Shown here: piece after piece, positions 1 to 8,701 of the stretch
Position numbering within the stretch: position 1 is the first letter of the stretch
Layout of the letters: the number at the start of each line of letters is the position of its first letter
Source: Archaeoglobales archaeon
GTDB lineage: Archaea > Halobacteriota > Archaeoglobi > Archaeoglobales > Archaeoglobaceae
DNA: 64,000 nucleotides
Assembly: GCA_011605865.1 (NCBI GenBank)
Contig: JAAOZI010000003.1
Span: 1 to 64,000, forward strand
Reading direction: 5' to 3'
Program-made: the position numbers and the translations under genes
Notes under the pieces: model-generated
What the model saw: only the letters and a program-made list of their open reading frames with translations
The model's database searches: none
Told to the model about the DNA's origin: nothing

Positions 1-1
1 A

Positions 2-235
2 AGCTCAGCGGATCAGAGAGAAGATCTGGAGAGGCAGAAACAAAGACCTGTCGAGTATGCTAAGAGCAAGGGGTTATAAGCCCGCAGGTACCAGATGGAT
101 GCAGAGCTTCCGTTCACCCCGAAGGCCCTCCCATGAAAAGATGAGGGAAGGGATGAAAGTTAATGCTAGACCAGAACGGTAGATGGATCTGACAACTGAA
201 AGCCCGCCCTGAATGGCAGGGAGGAAGACAGGTTT
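2..235 (+). mobile_element. Decayed IS607-type element: serine-resolvase fragment joined to TnpB C-terminal tail and a right-end hairpin
   Basis: Frame 2 from base 2 reads SSADQREDLERQKQRPVEYAKSKGL* (IS607 TnpA motif). 81..182 reads PAGTRWMQSFRSPRRPSHEKMREGMKVNARPER*. GC-rich hairpin cccgccctgaatggcaggg near 203-221. Related to 60926-61305. Confidence 0.75.
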
Positions 236-279
236 GGCACTTGGATAAATTTTTTCAACCTTTTGAAATCCTATCTTGG

Positions 280-819
280 ATGAGATTGTTCGTTGCAGTC
301 GACATAGATGAAGAGGTGAAGAAGAACATCGAACCCCTGCTTCTGAAGCTTTCGAAACTTCAGGGTGTGAAACCGGTTGAGAGAGAAAACTTACACGTCA
401 CTCTGATGTTTTTGGGTGAAGTGGATGAGTCTAGGTTGGATGAAATCGGTTCTGCTCTTTCAAAGGTTAAGTTTAGCCCATTCAGAATTTCCCTGAAGGG
501 AGTCGGAAAGTTTCCGGAAAGGGGAGATGCAAGGGTAGTCTGGATAGGAATTGGAAAGGAGGATGATATCCGGGAACTAGCTGAGAAGGTTTATTCTGAA
601 CTGAAGCGACTTGGATTTAGAAGAGACAAGGAATTTGTTGCGCATCTCACCATTGCGAGAGTTAAAAGGAAGAACAGGGAAATAGAGGGCGTGATAAAGG
701 AATTCGGGGAGAATGATTTCGGTGAAATGCTTGTCAGGAATTTCAAGCTCAAGCAGAGCATTTTAAAACCTACTGGTCCAGTTTATAAGGATGTCAGAAT
801 CTTTGAAGCAAATTCTTGA
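280..819 (+). CDS. thpR: RNA 2',3'-cyclic phosphodiesterase (ThpR/LigT family)
   Basis: MRLFVAVDID start, HVTLMFLG and HLTIARVK 2H motifs; start moved to the internal ATG. Confidence 0.9.
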   Translation: MRLFVAVDIDEEVKKNIEPLLLKLSKLQGVKPVERENLHVTLMFLGEVDESRLDEIGSALSKVKFSPFRISLKGVGKFPERGDARVVWIGIGKEDDIRELAEKVYSELKRLGFRRDKEFVAHLTIARVKRKNREIEGVIKEFGENDFGEMLVRNFKLKQSILKPTGPVYKDVRIFEANS

Positions 820-2104
820 GGAAGCGATCAGACTCTCGACTCCTGATGAATTCGAGGTTGAAACTGCAAGGAGAGCCGAGAGAATTCTGAGAGAACGTTT
901 AGAAACGCTTGGTCTAGAATTTGTTTTTGTCGGGAGCTATGCTCGAAACACCTGGTTGAAAGGAAACCTGGAAATTGATGTCTTCATTCTTTTCCCAAAG
1001 GAACTTTCGAAAAAAGAACTTGAGGATAGGATAATAGGGATAGGCGCAAAGGTTCTTGATGAAATGGAGTTAAGGTATGCTGAGCATCCCTATGCTCACG
1101 GGAAAGTTTTTGGAGTTGAAGTTGATCTCGTTCCCTGCTATAAGGTTGAGAGTGCTGAAAAGATAATATCAGCGGTTGATAGGACCCCATTTCACCATGA
1201 ATGGCTTAAGGAAAGGGTAAAAGGGAAAGAAAATGATGTAAGACTCCTCAAAAAATTTTTAAAAGCCAATAATATATATGGAGCAGAGTATAAAGTGAGA
1301 GGTTTTTCTGGCTATCTCTGCGAGCTTCTTATAATCTTTTATGGCTCTTTTATCGAATGTCTGAGAAATGCAAAAAATTGGACAAGAAAAACGGTTATAG
1401 ATGTGAAAAATGGTAGGATTAGAACTGGAGATTGCTTTTTTGTAGTAGATCCTGTAGACGAAAGGAGAAACGTTGCGGCAAATCTTAGCATTGACAATCT
1501 TGCAAAATTTGTTCAACTTTCGAGGGAATTTCTTAGAAAACCAAGTTTGGAATTTTTTGTACAAAAAAGGAGAGAAATTAGCGTTCAGAAATTGTCTGAA
1601 GCTCTGAAAAAAAGAGAAACGGAAATCTTTGTTGTGGAATTCGAAAGACCGAGAATAGTAGAGGACAATCTCTATCCCCAGCTTGAGAAGGCCAGCAAAA
1701 AACTCTTTGAGGTTTTAGAAAAGGAAAGTTTCCTCCCAATCAGGTTTTGCTTTTTTGCTAAGGAGAAATGCTATCTGGTCTTTGAATGTGCTGTGAAGGA
1801 GCTTTCGAGAATTGCAAGAAAAATGGGGCCCCCATTTGAGGATGAGGAAAATGTGGAGAGATTTTTGGCGAAGGAGAGGGAATTCAAACCATTTTTGGAA
1901 AACGGAAGATGGTGGGCTTTTGAAATTCGCAGGCACACAAAGCCTGAGGAAGCTGTTTTTGACTACATAAAGGAGAATTATCAGTCTCTCGGGAAAGATG
2001 TTGGTCTAAAACTTGCTGAAGGCTTCAGAATTTTGAAAGGAGAAGAAGTATTGAGAACGGAAATTGTTAATGAATTGGGTGATTTCTTGGGGGTGAGAGG
2101 GTGA
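791..2104 (+). CDS. cca: Archaeal (class I) CCA tRNA nucleotidyltransferase
   Basis: FVGSYARNTWLKGNLEIDVFILFP nucleotidyltransferase motif; overlaps thpR end. Confidence 0.9.
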   Translation: MSESLKQILEEAIRLSTPDEFEVETARRAERILRERLETLGLEFVFVGSYARNTWLKGNLEIDVFILFPKELSKKELEDRIIGIGAKVLDEMELRYAEHPYAHGKVFGVEVDLVPCYKVESAEKIISAVDRTPFHHEWLKERVKGKENDVRLLKKFLKANNIYGAEYKVRGFSGYLCELLIIFYGSFIECLRNAKNWTRKTVIDVKNGRIRTGDCFFVVDPVDERRNVAANLSIDNLAKFVQLSREFLRKPSLEFFVQKRREISVQKLSEALKKRETEIFVVEFERPRIVEDNLYPQLEKASKKLFEVLEKESFLPIRFCFFAKEKCYLVFECAVKELSRIARKMGPPFEDEENVERFLAKEREFKPFLENGRWWAFEIRRHTKPEEAVFDYIKENYQSLGKDVGLKLAEGFRILKGEEVLRTEIVNELGDFLGVRG

Positions 2105-2808
2105 AAATAACTTTCCTTGGCACAGGAGTCTCCGTTCCGTATGAGAACAGGGCCCAGAGCTCTATTTTGATCGAAGAAGACGTGAAGATTCTAGTGGATG
2201 TAGGAATAGGCAGTTTTTTGAGACTGGAGCAGGCAGGAATTTCACCTGAAGAAATTGACGCAATTCTGATAACCCATCACCATCTAGACCACAACGGAGA
2301 TCTTATGAACATTCTGAAAGCGAGATGGCTTCTGGAAGCTGGAGAAATAGAGATTTACGGTCCTTCTGGAACTAAATTCTTTCTTGAATCATTCCTGAAT
2401 GTTTATCCATATCTTAGGAACAAGCTTAAGTTCAAGATTTCTGAAGAACAGGATTTCAAAATTGGCAATTTGAAGATTAGGGCAGTAAAAACGATCCATT
2501 CAATCGAGAGTCAGGGATATCTGGTGGATGATTTCATCGCAATAAGTGGGGACACTAAGGCTTTTAGAGATTTTTTAGCATTGGATTGCTCCTACATTGT
2601 GCACGAACTATCCCTGCCATTTAATTACAGGGCAGATTACCACACCACACCTGAAAATCTGAAGGAATTTCTAGGCTTTGTCAAGGCTGAGAGGATTTTT
2701 CTAACTCATCTCTATCCTATGACGCATGCCGTTAAAGACGAGATACTTAGATTTCTGGAATTCGATGCTGAAATTGTTGGAGATCTTCAGAGCTTCAATC
2801 TGAAATGA
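2101..2808 (+). CDS. Metallo-beta-lactamase fold hydrolase, RNase Z-like
   Basis: MKITFLGTG, ITHHHLDHNGD motif, SGDT. Confidence 0.8.
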   Translation: MKITFLGTGVSVPYENRAQSSILIEEDVKILVDVGIGSFLRLEQAGISPEEIDAILITHHHLDHNGDLMNILKARWLLEAGEIEIYGPSGTKFFLESFLNVYPYLRNKLKFKISEEQDFKIGNLKIRAVKTIHSIESQGYLVDDFIAISGDTKAFRDFLALDCSYIVHELSLPFNYRADYHTTPENLKEFLGFVKAERIFLTHLYPMTHAVKDEILRFLEFDAEIVGDLQSFNLK

Positions 2809-2825
2809 GGTTTTAAGTCTGAAAG

Positions 2826-2844
2826 GCAGTGAGTAGCTCACTGC
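2826..2844. terminator. Hairpin between convergent genes (putative bidirectional terminator)
   Basis: Perfect 8-bp stem GCAGTGAG-TAG-CTCACTGC. Confidence 0.5.
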
Positions 2845-3023
2845 TGATCCAGCTTTTTCATTATTTCTTTGAGAATACTGTTTCCTTCCTCGAATTTCCT
2901 AACAGCTTTTTCCAGCAATTCAGCCAGCTCCGGATTTAAGTTTTTTATCCATTTCTTGTAGCTTTCGATGTGTTCCTCGTTGTGCTCTATCCAGTGTTCA
3001 AGCAACTTTCCAAATTTTTCCAT
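2838..3023 (-). CDS. Small conserved-looking hypothetical protein
   Basis: 61-aa ORF, helical and charged; convergent with the upstream gene. Confidence 0.5.
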   Translation of the reverse strand: MEKFGKLLEHWIEHNEEHIESYKKWIKNLNPELAELLEKAVRKFEEGNSILKEIMKKLDQQ

Positions 3024-3264
3024 AATTTAAAGCATAGCTCCGTCTTTTAAAGATAGCAGTCAGCAATTAACTTCAAAATCAATCAACAATTCCAAAATAG
3101 AAATTCCTCCACGAAAACGCTGGAAGAGTTGTAGGTTCCAATCTGCTGAAGTCTTTAATTTAGCCGGAACTTTTGGTTTTTCTGCTGAGTATGTTGTGAA
3201 AAACAGTTTTGGAAATTCCCAACTTAAAGAAAAAATTAATATATGATCCGATGCCAGTAAGGAC

Positions 3265-3450
3265 GTGAAAGCCGAGAAAATAGCACGCTCTTTGGATAGT
3301 GGGAAGGTTATCGTCTTCGGGAAGGATTCATCCATATTGGGGATTGATGAAGAGTTGGCAGATGAGCTTCGCTCCTTCATAGAAAGCATAATAAATGAGG
3401 AGGAGTTTAAGGGGTACGCGATCATTAATGGAGAGAGTTTGGTGTTTTAG
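3265..3450 (+). CDS. Small hypothetical protein
   Basis: 61-aa GTG-start ORF; weak evidence. Confidence 0.4.
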   Translation: MKAEKIARSLDSGKVIVFGKDSSILGIDEELADELRSFIESIINEEEFKGYAIINGESLVF

Positions 3451-3528
3451 GAAAAGGAAAGGGGAAATTTTAATCGCTTTTGTGGATGGCGACAGAATAA
3501 TGGGTTCTCTGAAAAAACTGGGAGAATT

Positions 3529-3957
3529 ATGATGGAATATGCATACTTTGACGGATTTTTTAAAGGAAACTCAAAAGAGATGGTCGAAAGTCTGGCAAAA
3601 CTCAAGAAATTTTTTGATGCAAATGTTTTAATGGAATTTGCCTTACAGATGTATTCCCGAACAGATGCGGGGAACCTATGAACCGCCTGAAGGAACCCTC
3701 GCCCTTCAGGGCGGGGAGGAGGTCAGCTCAAATAATACATCCGTTTTTGCGAGAAAGAGCCAGTACCTCTAATTATTAAAGTTTCCGGAGACATTGGAGA
3801 AGCGAGATTTCAGACTCTATCTCTTCTTAAGAACCTCGGATTTGTGAGAAAAGAGACAATAAATTTCGAAGATACTTTTAGACTTGCAGAAAAAATTGAA
3901 AAAATGTCAGTAGAGAGTCTTTTAAGGGAGCTTAGGAAGTTGAAATTCGATAAGTAA
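3529..3957 (+). pseudogene. Two orphan ORF fragments separated by an IS right-end remnant
   Basis: 3529-3681 MMEYAYFDGFFKGN...DAGNL*; start-less ORF ...EPVPLIIKVSGDIGEARFQTLSLL...KFDK* ends at 3957; hairpin scar between them. Confidence 0.45.
3670..3727 (+). mobile_element. IS200/IS605/IS607-type right-end / omega-RNA 3'-end-like remnant
   Basis: gaaccctcgcccttcagggcggggaggaggtcag: GC hairpin plus GGAGGAGGTCAG. Confidence 0.6.
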
Positions 3958-4686
3958 TCACTCAAATCCTTTTAAAAATGCTCTAACGTTTTTTCCGAGA
4001 ACTCTGTGGTTGTATCCTCCCTCAAGGACTGCAAATCTCCTTCCTCCTCCTTTCTCGGAGAACTCCTTTATAATTCTCCCAAGTTCTTTGTAATCCTCCG
4101 TTTCCAGAATTCCTCCCCAGTCCTCTTTGTGTTTATCGAAGCCAGCAGATACGGCTATTATATCGTATTCGCTTTTTTCAAGAAAATCTACCACACCTTC
4201 AATGTTTGCACCAGTCATGTGGTGGTATTTGACCTTTGTATCCCCTCTGAAGACATTTGCAGTGCCATCGCCGTAATGTAGGTCAAAATCTACGATTACA
4301 GCCTTTTCAATTTTTCTTTCAGCCAAAAGCTTCCTAACGGCGATAGCAACATTGTTGAAATAACAAAAACCCCAGGCACTGTCTGGACTTGCGTGATGCC
4401 CTGGGGGTCGGATCAGCGCAAAAGCCGGCTCTTTGAATGCTATTTGTGATGCCAGAATTGCTCCACCTACTGCAAGCATCGCGACTTCGAATACTTCCTC
4501 CTCACTTTTCACGTATTCATAGTGTCTTTTTGTATGAACAAGTAACACATCTTCTTCTCTCGCTTTTTCTGGTCTCACAAATTCGTAATCCCTGAGCTCA
4601 TTGACTATGGCTTCCATTCTTCCGGCTTCGGCTGCCGGGTCAGATGTGTATACTTTATAAAATTCTGGATGAAATACTATTTTCAT
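3958..4686 (-). CDS. Histone deacetylase/acetoin utilization family protein, short form
   Basis: RPPGHHA, DFDLHYGDGT, SAGFDKH motifs. Confidence 0.88.
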   Translation of the reverse strand: MKIVFHPEFYKVYTSDPAAEAGRMEAIVNELRDYEFVRPEKAREEDVLLVHTKRHYEYVKSEEEVFEVAMLAVGGAILASQIAFKEPAFALIRPPGHHASPDSAWGFCYFNNVAIAVRKLLAERKIEKAVIVDFDLHYGDGTANVFRGDTKVKYHHMTGANIEGVVDFLEKSEYDIIAVSAGFDKHKEDWGGILETEDYKELGRIIKEFSEKGGGRRFAVLEGGYNHRVLGKNVRAFLKGFE

Positions 4687-4707
4687 GCGAAGGAATCGGA
4701 TTTAAGA

Positions 4708-5478
4708 CTAAAAATTTTTCTCAAAAAGCTCCAAATATGCTTCGACATTCCGGTCTTTTAGAGAGTAGTTGATCTCCCTGTAGTTTCTTATGCTCTGCAA
4801 ATCCAGCCCTGCAACAACGGCCTCTTCAACTTCTTCGAACTTGCTTTTGGCGATTATCCCCTCAAATGTTGCAATAAGACTTCTTCCAACCACCTCGCTT
4901 CCCGTGAAAGTTCTTCCAAATCCTCCTGCTTTCACTATTGCGTAGCAATTGTCGAAGGATCTCGCAAAGTATAAGCAGTGTCTTATATCCCTGCCTGGCA
5001 GTTCTGAGTTCTTGAAGGAGACTACAGGATTCAGAGCGATTTCAGCTTTCTTCAAAGCTGCAACTCTGCAAAGCTCGGGATATAGGATATCTGCGCAAAT
5101 TAAGATGCAAAAATTGGCGCCCCTAATGCTGAAAACTCTTAAACTTTTTCCGGGCGTCACTCCATAGGATCTTTCAGTCCTTGTTGGATGAATTTTATCC
5201 TGGTGGGCAATCAAATCGCCTGAATCAAATACAAGGGCCCTGTTGTAGATTAATCCGCCCTCTTTAACTACAATGTTGCCACATGTAACTACTCCAAACT
5301 CTTTACTGGTCTCTTTCAGAAAATGCAAAGTTTTGTCTCCAATCTCTAGCGAGAATTCGGAATAGGAGAAATATTCTGGATAGAGAAGAACTTCAGCCCC
5401 CTTTTCTATTGCATCAATCGATACTTTCTTCGCACTTTTCCAATCGCCTATTCTGCACTGAATTGCGGAAACTATCAA
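4708..5478 (-). CDS. Carbon-nitrogen hydrolase (nitrilase superfamily)
   Basis: Candidate Glu (YPEYFS), Lys (HQDKIHP), Cys (ILICADILYPE) motifs. Confidence 0.85.
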   Translation of the reverse strand: MIVSAIQCRIGDWKSAKKVSIDAIEKGAEVLLYPEYFSYSEFSLEIGDKTLHFLKETSKEFGVVTCGNIVVKEGGLIYNRALVFDSGDLIAHQDKIHPTRTERSYGVTPGKSLRVFSIRGANFCILICADILYPELCRVAALKKAEIALNPVVSFKNSELPGRDIRHCLYFARSFDNCYAIVKAGGFGRTFTGSEVVGRSLIATFEGIIAKSKFEEVEEAVVAGLDLQSIRNYREINYSLKDRNVEAYLELFEKNF

Positions 5479-6259
5479 CCCTCCTCACCCCGCAGCAATC
5501 TATTTTTGCCTTAAATGGCTCTCCAAATTCTTTCAAAGCTTCAAAGCCTTTGTAGGCAAATACTGTTTTTCCCAGCATTGCCATGCTTGCAAAACCACCA
5601 ATACTTTCCACGGCTTCAATTACATCCAACACGGGCTCTATCAAACCCGTCTCCTTTGCAAAGCCGTTTGAAGTTCTGAAGAGGTTTTCTAAGGTTACCT
5701 CTTTCATAAACTCTTTGAGCCATTTTCTACCGATTTTTGCTATTCTCTCTCTTTGCGTGGAAAGAACTTCCCTTGTTGAAATTGGTCCCATCGTTATAAA
5801 ATCAAATTCGTAATTCCACACGTATCTTTCCACTATCGCCTTGGAAGGACAGGAAGCATTTTTTCTGATCACAAGTCCACAAAAAGCCTGAGTTGTTACC
5901 GTTCCGAGTCCTGTTAAATTCACGATTTCTGCTTCATGTGCTATATCAAAAATCTCGAATGCAGGATTCTCTGAAAGGAAACCCGCAGCAACTGCGCAGG
6001 CGCCGCTCAGTCCAAAGCCACAACCAAGGGGCAACTCGCTCTCTAGCTCAACACCCGGGACTCCAAGTTTTTTTAGCACAAATTCAACAGTTGGAAAAGT
6101 TATCTCTCTCCCGTTGAACTTAATTCCATCTGAAAGTTTTGCAAAAACACCTTTCTCGATCGTGAAAGCTACACCTAGGCTTCCGGAATTCATCGGATCG
6201 GATTTTACTTCTGGAATAAATATGCAGCTTATCGCTGCTGGACAGAAGATCATACGCAA
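5414..6259 (-). CDS. Pantoate kinase (archaeal, GHMP family)
   Basis: FCPAAISCIFIPEV, ELPLGCGFGLSGACAVAAGF; adjacent to coaBC. Confidence 0.88.
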   Translation of the reverse strand: MRMIFCPAAISCIFIPEVKSDPMNSGSLGVAFTIEKGVFAKLSDGIKFNGREITFPTVEFVLKKLGVPGVELESELPLGCGFGLSGACAVAAGFLSENPAFEIFDIAHEAEIVNLTGLGTVTTQAFCGLVIRKNASCPSKAIVERYVWNYEFDFITMGPISTREVLSTQRERIAKIGRKWLKEFMKEVTLENLFRTSNGFAKETGLIEPVLDVIEAVESIGGFASMAMLGKTVFAYKGFEALKEFGEPFKAKIDCCGVRRVDSFRNSVQNRRLEKCEESID

Positions 6260-7452
6260 TCTTGAAGATATCTCTCAACTATTTTCCTCGCAACCTCACT
6301 CTTCATTCCTTCGAACCATTCAGATCTCTTCTCAGTAACAACTACGACTTTAGTATCTTCAGTACCCATTCCCCTTTCTAAGACATCATTTGCAACAACC
6401 ATTGAAAGCGCATCAGCTTCTAGTCTTTCTCTTGCAATTCTTTCAAGTTCCTCGTCGCTGACACCGGTTTCAGCTTTAAAACCTATTATATCCCTGCTGT
6501 ATATTTTTCTTACTTCTTTGATCACCTTTGGAGCCTCTCTGAGTGTAATTGTTATTTCCTTGGTAGTTTTTATCTTCTTTTTCTCCATTTCTACTAGGAA
6601 ATCCGATGCTGCTGCAGCGGAAACAAAGAGGGAGCAGTCTTTAATTTCGTTCAAAACAGCTTTTAGCATATCCAATACTGAGCGAACTTCTATCTGCTTG
6701 AAGTTTGGAAGGCTAATTCCGAGATTTTTAGAGCTTATGAAAACGACTTCTGCTCCCCTTCGCCACAGCTCAAGTGCTATTTCCTTGCCCATCAGTCCGG
6801 AGCTTTTGTTGCTTATGAACCTTATCGGATCTAGGTGCTCAAATGTTGGCCCGGCTGTCACTAGAACCTTTTTACCCGCAAATTCTTTTGGATACAGCGC
6901 TCTTTCCACATGAAGACAAATCTTCTCTATTTCTGGGAACTTGGCCTTTCCTTCCTCAAGTTTTGGCTCTATTATCTCAACTCCCATCCCCTTAAGTTTT
7001 TCGATATTCCTGATTACTAAATCGTTGTCAATCATTGCCTCATGCATTGCGGGGGCGATTAGCACAGGTTTTTTCGCTCCCAGTGCCGTGGTTGCAAAGG
7101 TTGTTACCGGTGTGTCATCGATCCCGTTGGCTATTTTTCCTATCGTATTTGCGGTTGAGGGAGCTATAAGGAAAAGATCTGCAATACCATCTTTTCCGAG
7201 AAACTTAACATGTTCTACTTCACCAGTTATTTCGGTTATTACTTTATTTCCGGTTGCAAATTCGAGTGCATATGGATGTATTATTTTCCTTGCAGATTTG
7301 CTCATTACTGCGAAAACTTCTGCCCCCCTTCTTATCAGTTCTCTTGCGAGCTTGACTGTTTCAACAGCTGCTATGCTTCCGGTAACTCCAAGGACAATTT
7401 TTTTTCCTTTTAGCCTTTCACTCTTTTTTCCCCTTATCCTCTCCACGTGCAC
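6250..7452 (-). CDS. coaBC: Bifunctional phosphopantothenoylcysteine decarboxylase/phosphopantothenate-cysteine ligase
   Basis: KIVLGVTGSIAAVE, GPTFEHLDPIRFISNKSSG. Confidence 0.93.
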   Translation of the reverse strand: MHVERIRGKKSERLKGKKIVLGVTGSIAAVETVKLARELIRRGAEVFAVMSKSARKIIHPYALEFATGNKVITEITGEVEHVKFLGKDGIADLFLIAPSTANTIGKIANGIDDTPVTTFATTALGAKKPVLIAPAMHEAMIDNDLVIRNIEKLKGMGVEIIEPKLEEGKAKFPEIEKICLHVERALYPKEFAGKKVLVTAGPTFEHLDPIRFISNKSSGLMGKEIALELWRRGAEVVFISSKNLGISLPNFKQIEVRSVLDMLKAVLNEIKDCSLFVSAAAASDFLVEMEKKKIKTTKEITITLREAPKVIKEVRKIYSRDIIGFKAETGVSDEELERIARERLEADALSMVVANDVLERGMGTEDTKVVVVTEKRSEWFEGMKSEVARKIVERYLQDCV

Positions 7453-8701
7453 GGGTCACACCCCTTTCGAAGACTTCTAGCTCTTTAAATTCTAGCGCTT
7501 TGCGGTATCTAACTCTTTTCAAAAGATCTTCAATTTTTTCCAAATTCATTTTTCTGAATTCTCCAGTTGTAACGATCTCCTCCTCAACTCTTGGAAGCTC
7601 GACCTCGGCGTACGATATCTTCTGGGGTATTTTTACTCTCTCTTTCTTTACTATTCTCTCTAAAGCTCTCTCCCACGAGCTTCTCCACGGAACATCTCTG
7701 GCAAGTTCTTTAGTAAAGTAATCCCTTCTTTCGACAATAATCAGATCATAGGGACAGGCATTCTCGCACGCTCCGCAGTAATTGCAGAATCTCTCGTTGA
7801 AGAAAACTCTTTTTCTGTCCTCTGAAACGAACCAGACTCTGTTATATCTGCATATTCTAAGACATGCTCCGCAGCCGATCGGATCGCATCGGTACATTCT
7901 GGCTTCAAAGAGACTTAGCCTCCCCTCGATGGGCTTTACCGTTTTTGCAGCGTCGTATGGACACACTTCTTCACAGTAGCCACAATTTGAGCACAATTCT
8001 TGATCTATTGCAATCTCTGCTATATCTTTTGGCATCTCAAACGGAACTCTTCTGCCATTTTCCACTTCAATTGCTTTCTCTGGACAAATCTCCTCACACA
8101 ACTTGCAGAAGTCGCATTTGCTTTCATCAACCAATATGTCACTGTAGGGCATAATATCCATAGGATGAATCTCTTTCTCTACCATTCTGAACACTTCACA
8201 GAATTCTGCGCATATTCCGCATAAATTGCACTTGGTTCTGTCTATCTTTACGGAACCTTTGATCCCCTCATTTCTCTCCTTTATTTCACTTCTTTTTATG
8301 AGGACAGTTCTTTTTATTGCATTAGTTGGACAAACCTTATAGCAGAGCGTACATTTTCTGCAGTGCTCGAATTTATAGGTAAATCTTACTGGCGAGAGTG
8401 GAAGGGTGATCTTTTCAACTTTTTTGCCATCTATCTTGAATTCGTATGCATCGAATGGACAGAAAGAATAGCAAATTCCGCAGTATGCGCATTTCAGGTG
8501 GTCTATTATCACTGGTGGCATTTCGAGACCTTTTGCGATATCATGAACGGGTCCCAACTCTATCGCATTCACCGGACAGGCAAATACGCAGATTCCGCAA
8601 CCATTGCATCTTTTGTAGTCAAGTATAAGTTCTCTAACTTCTCCATTTACTTCCTGGATGCATTTTATCTTTTCTTCAACTTCTATCTTCCTTTCTATCA
8701 T
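7418..8701 (-). CDS. Polyferredoxin with eight [4Fe-4S]-type motifs, FwdF-like
   Basis: Eight Cys-rich segments (e.g. CNGCGICVFACP, CAYCGICYSFCP, CRKCTLCYKVCP, CNYCGACENACP). Confidence 0.82.
   Translation of the reverse strand: MIERKIEVEEKIKCIQEVNGEVRELILDYKRCNGCGICVFACPVNAIELGPVHDIAKGLEMPPVIIDHLKCAYCGICYSFCPFDAYEFKIDGKKVEKITLPLSPVRFTYKFEHCRKCTLCYKVCPTNAIKRTVLIKRSEIKERNEGIKGSVKIDRTKCNLCGICAEFCEVFRMVEKEIHPMDIMPYSDILVDESKCDFCKLCEEICPEKAIEVENGRRVPFEMPKDIAEIAIDQELCSNCGYCEEVCPYDAAKTVKPIEGRLSLFEARMYRCDPIGCGACLRICRYNRVWFVSEDRKRVFFNERFCNYCGACENACPYDLIIVERRDYFTKELARDVPWRSSWERALERIVKKERVKIPQKISYAEVELPRVEEEIVTTGEFRKMNLEKIEDLLKRVRYRKALEFKELEVFERGVTRARGEDKGKKE

Noticed and set aside
3060-3425. 121-aa minus-strand ORF
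   Set aside because: Antisense to the better small ORF at 3265-3450, low-complexity Ser/Leu-rich composition typical of antisense frames.
6941-7480. 179-aa plus-strand ORF antisense to coaBC
   Set aside because: Ser/Ile/Phe-rich antisense shadow of a confident CDS.
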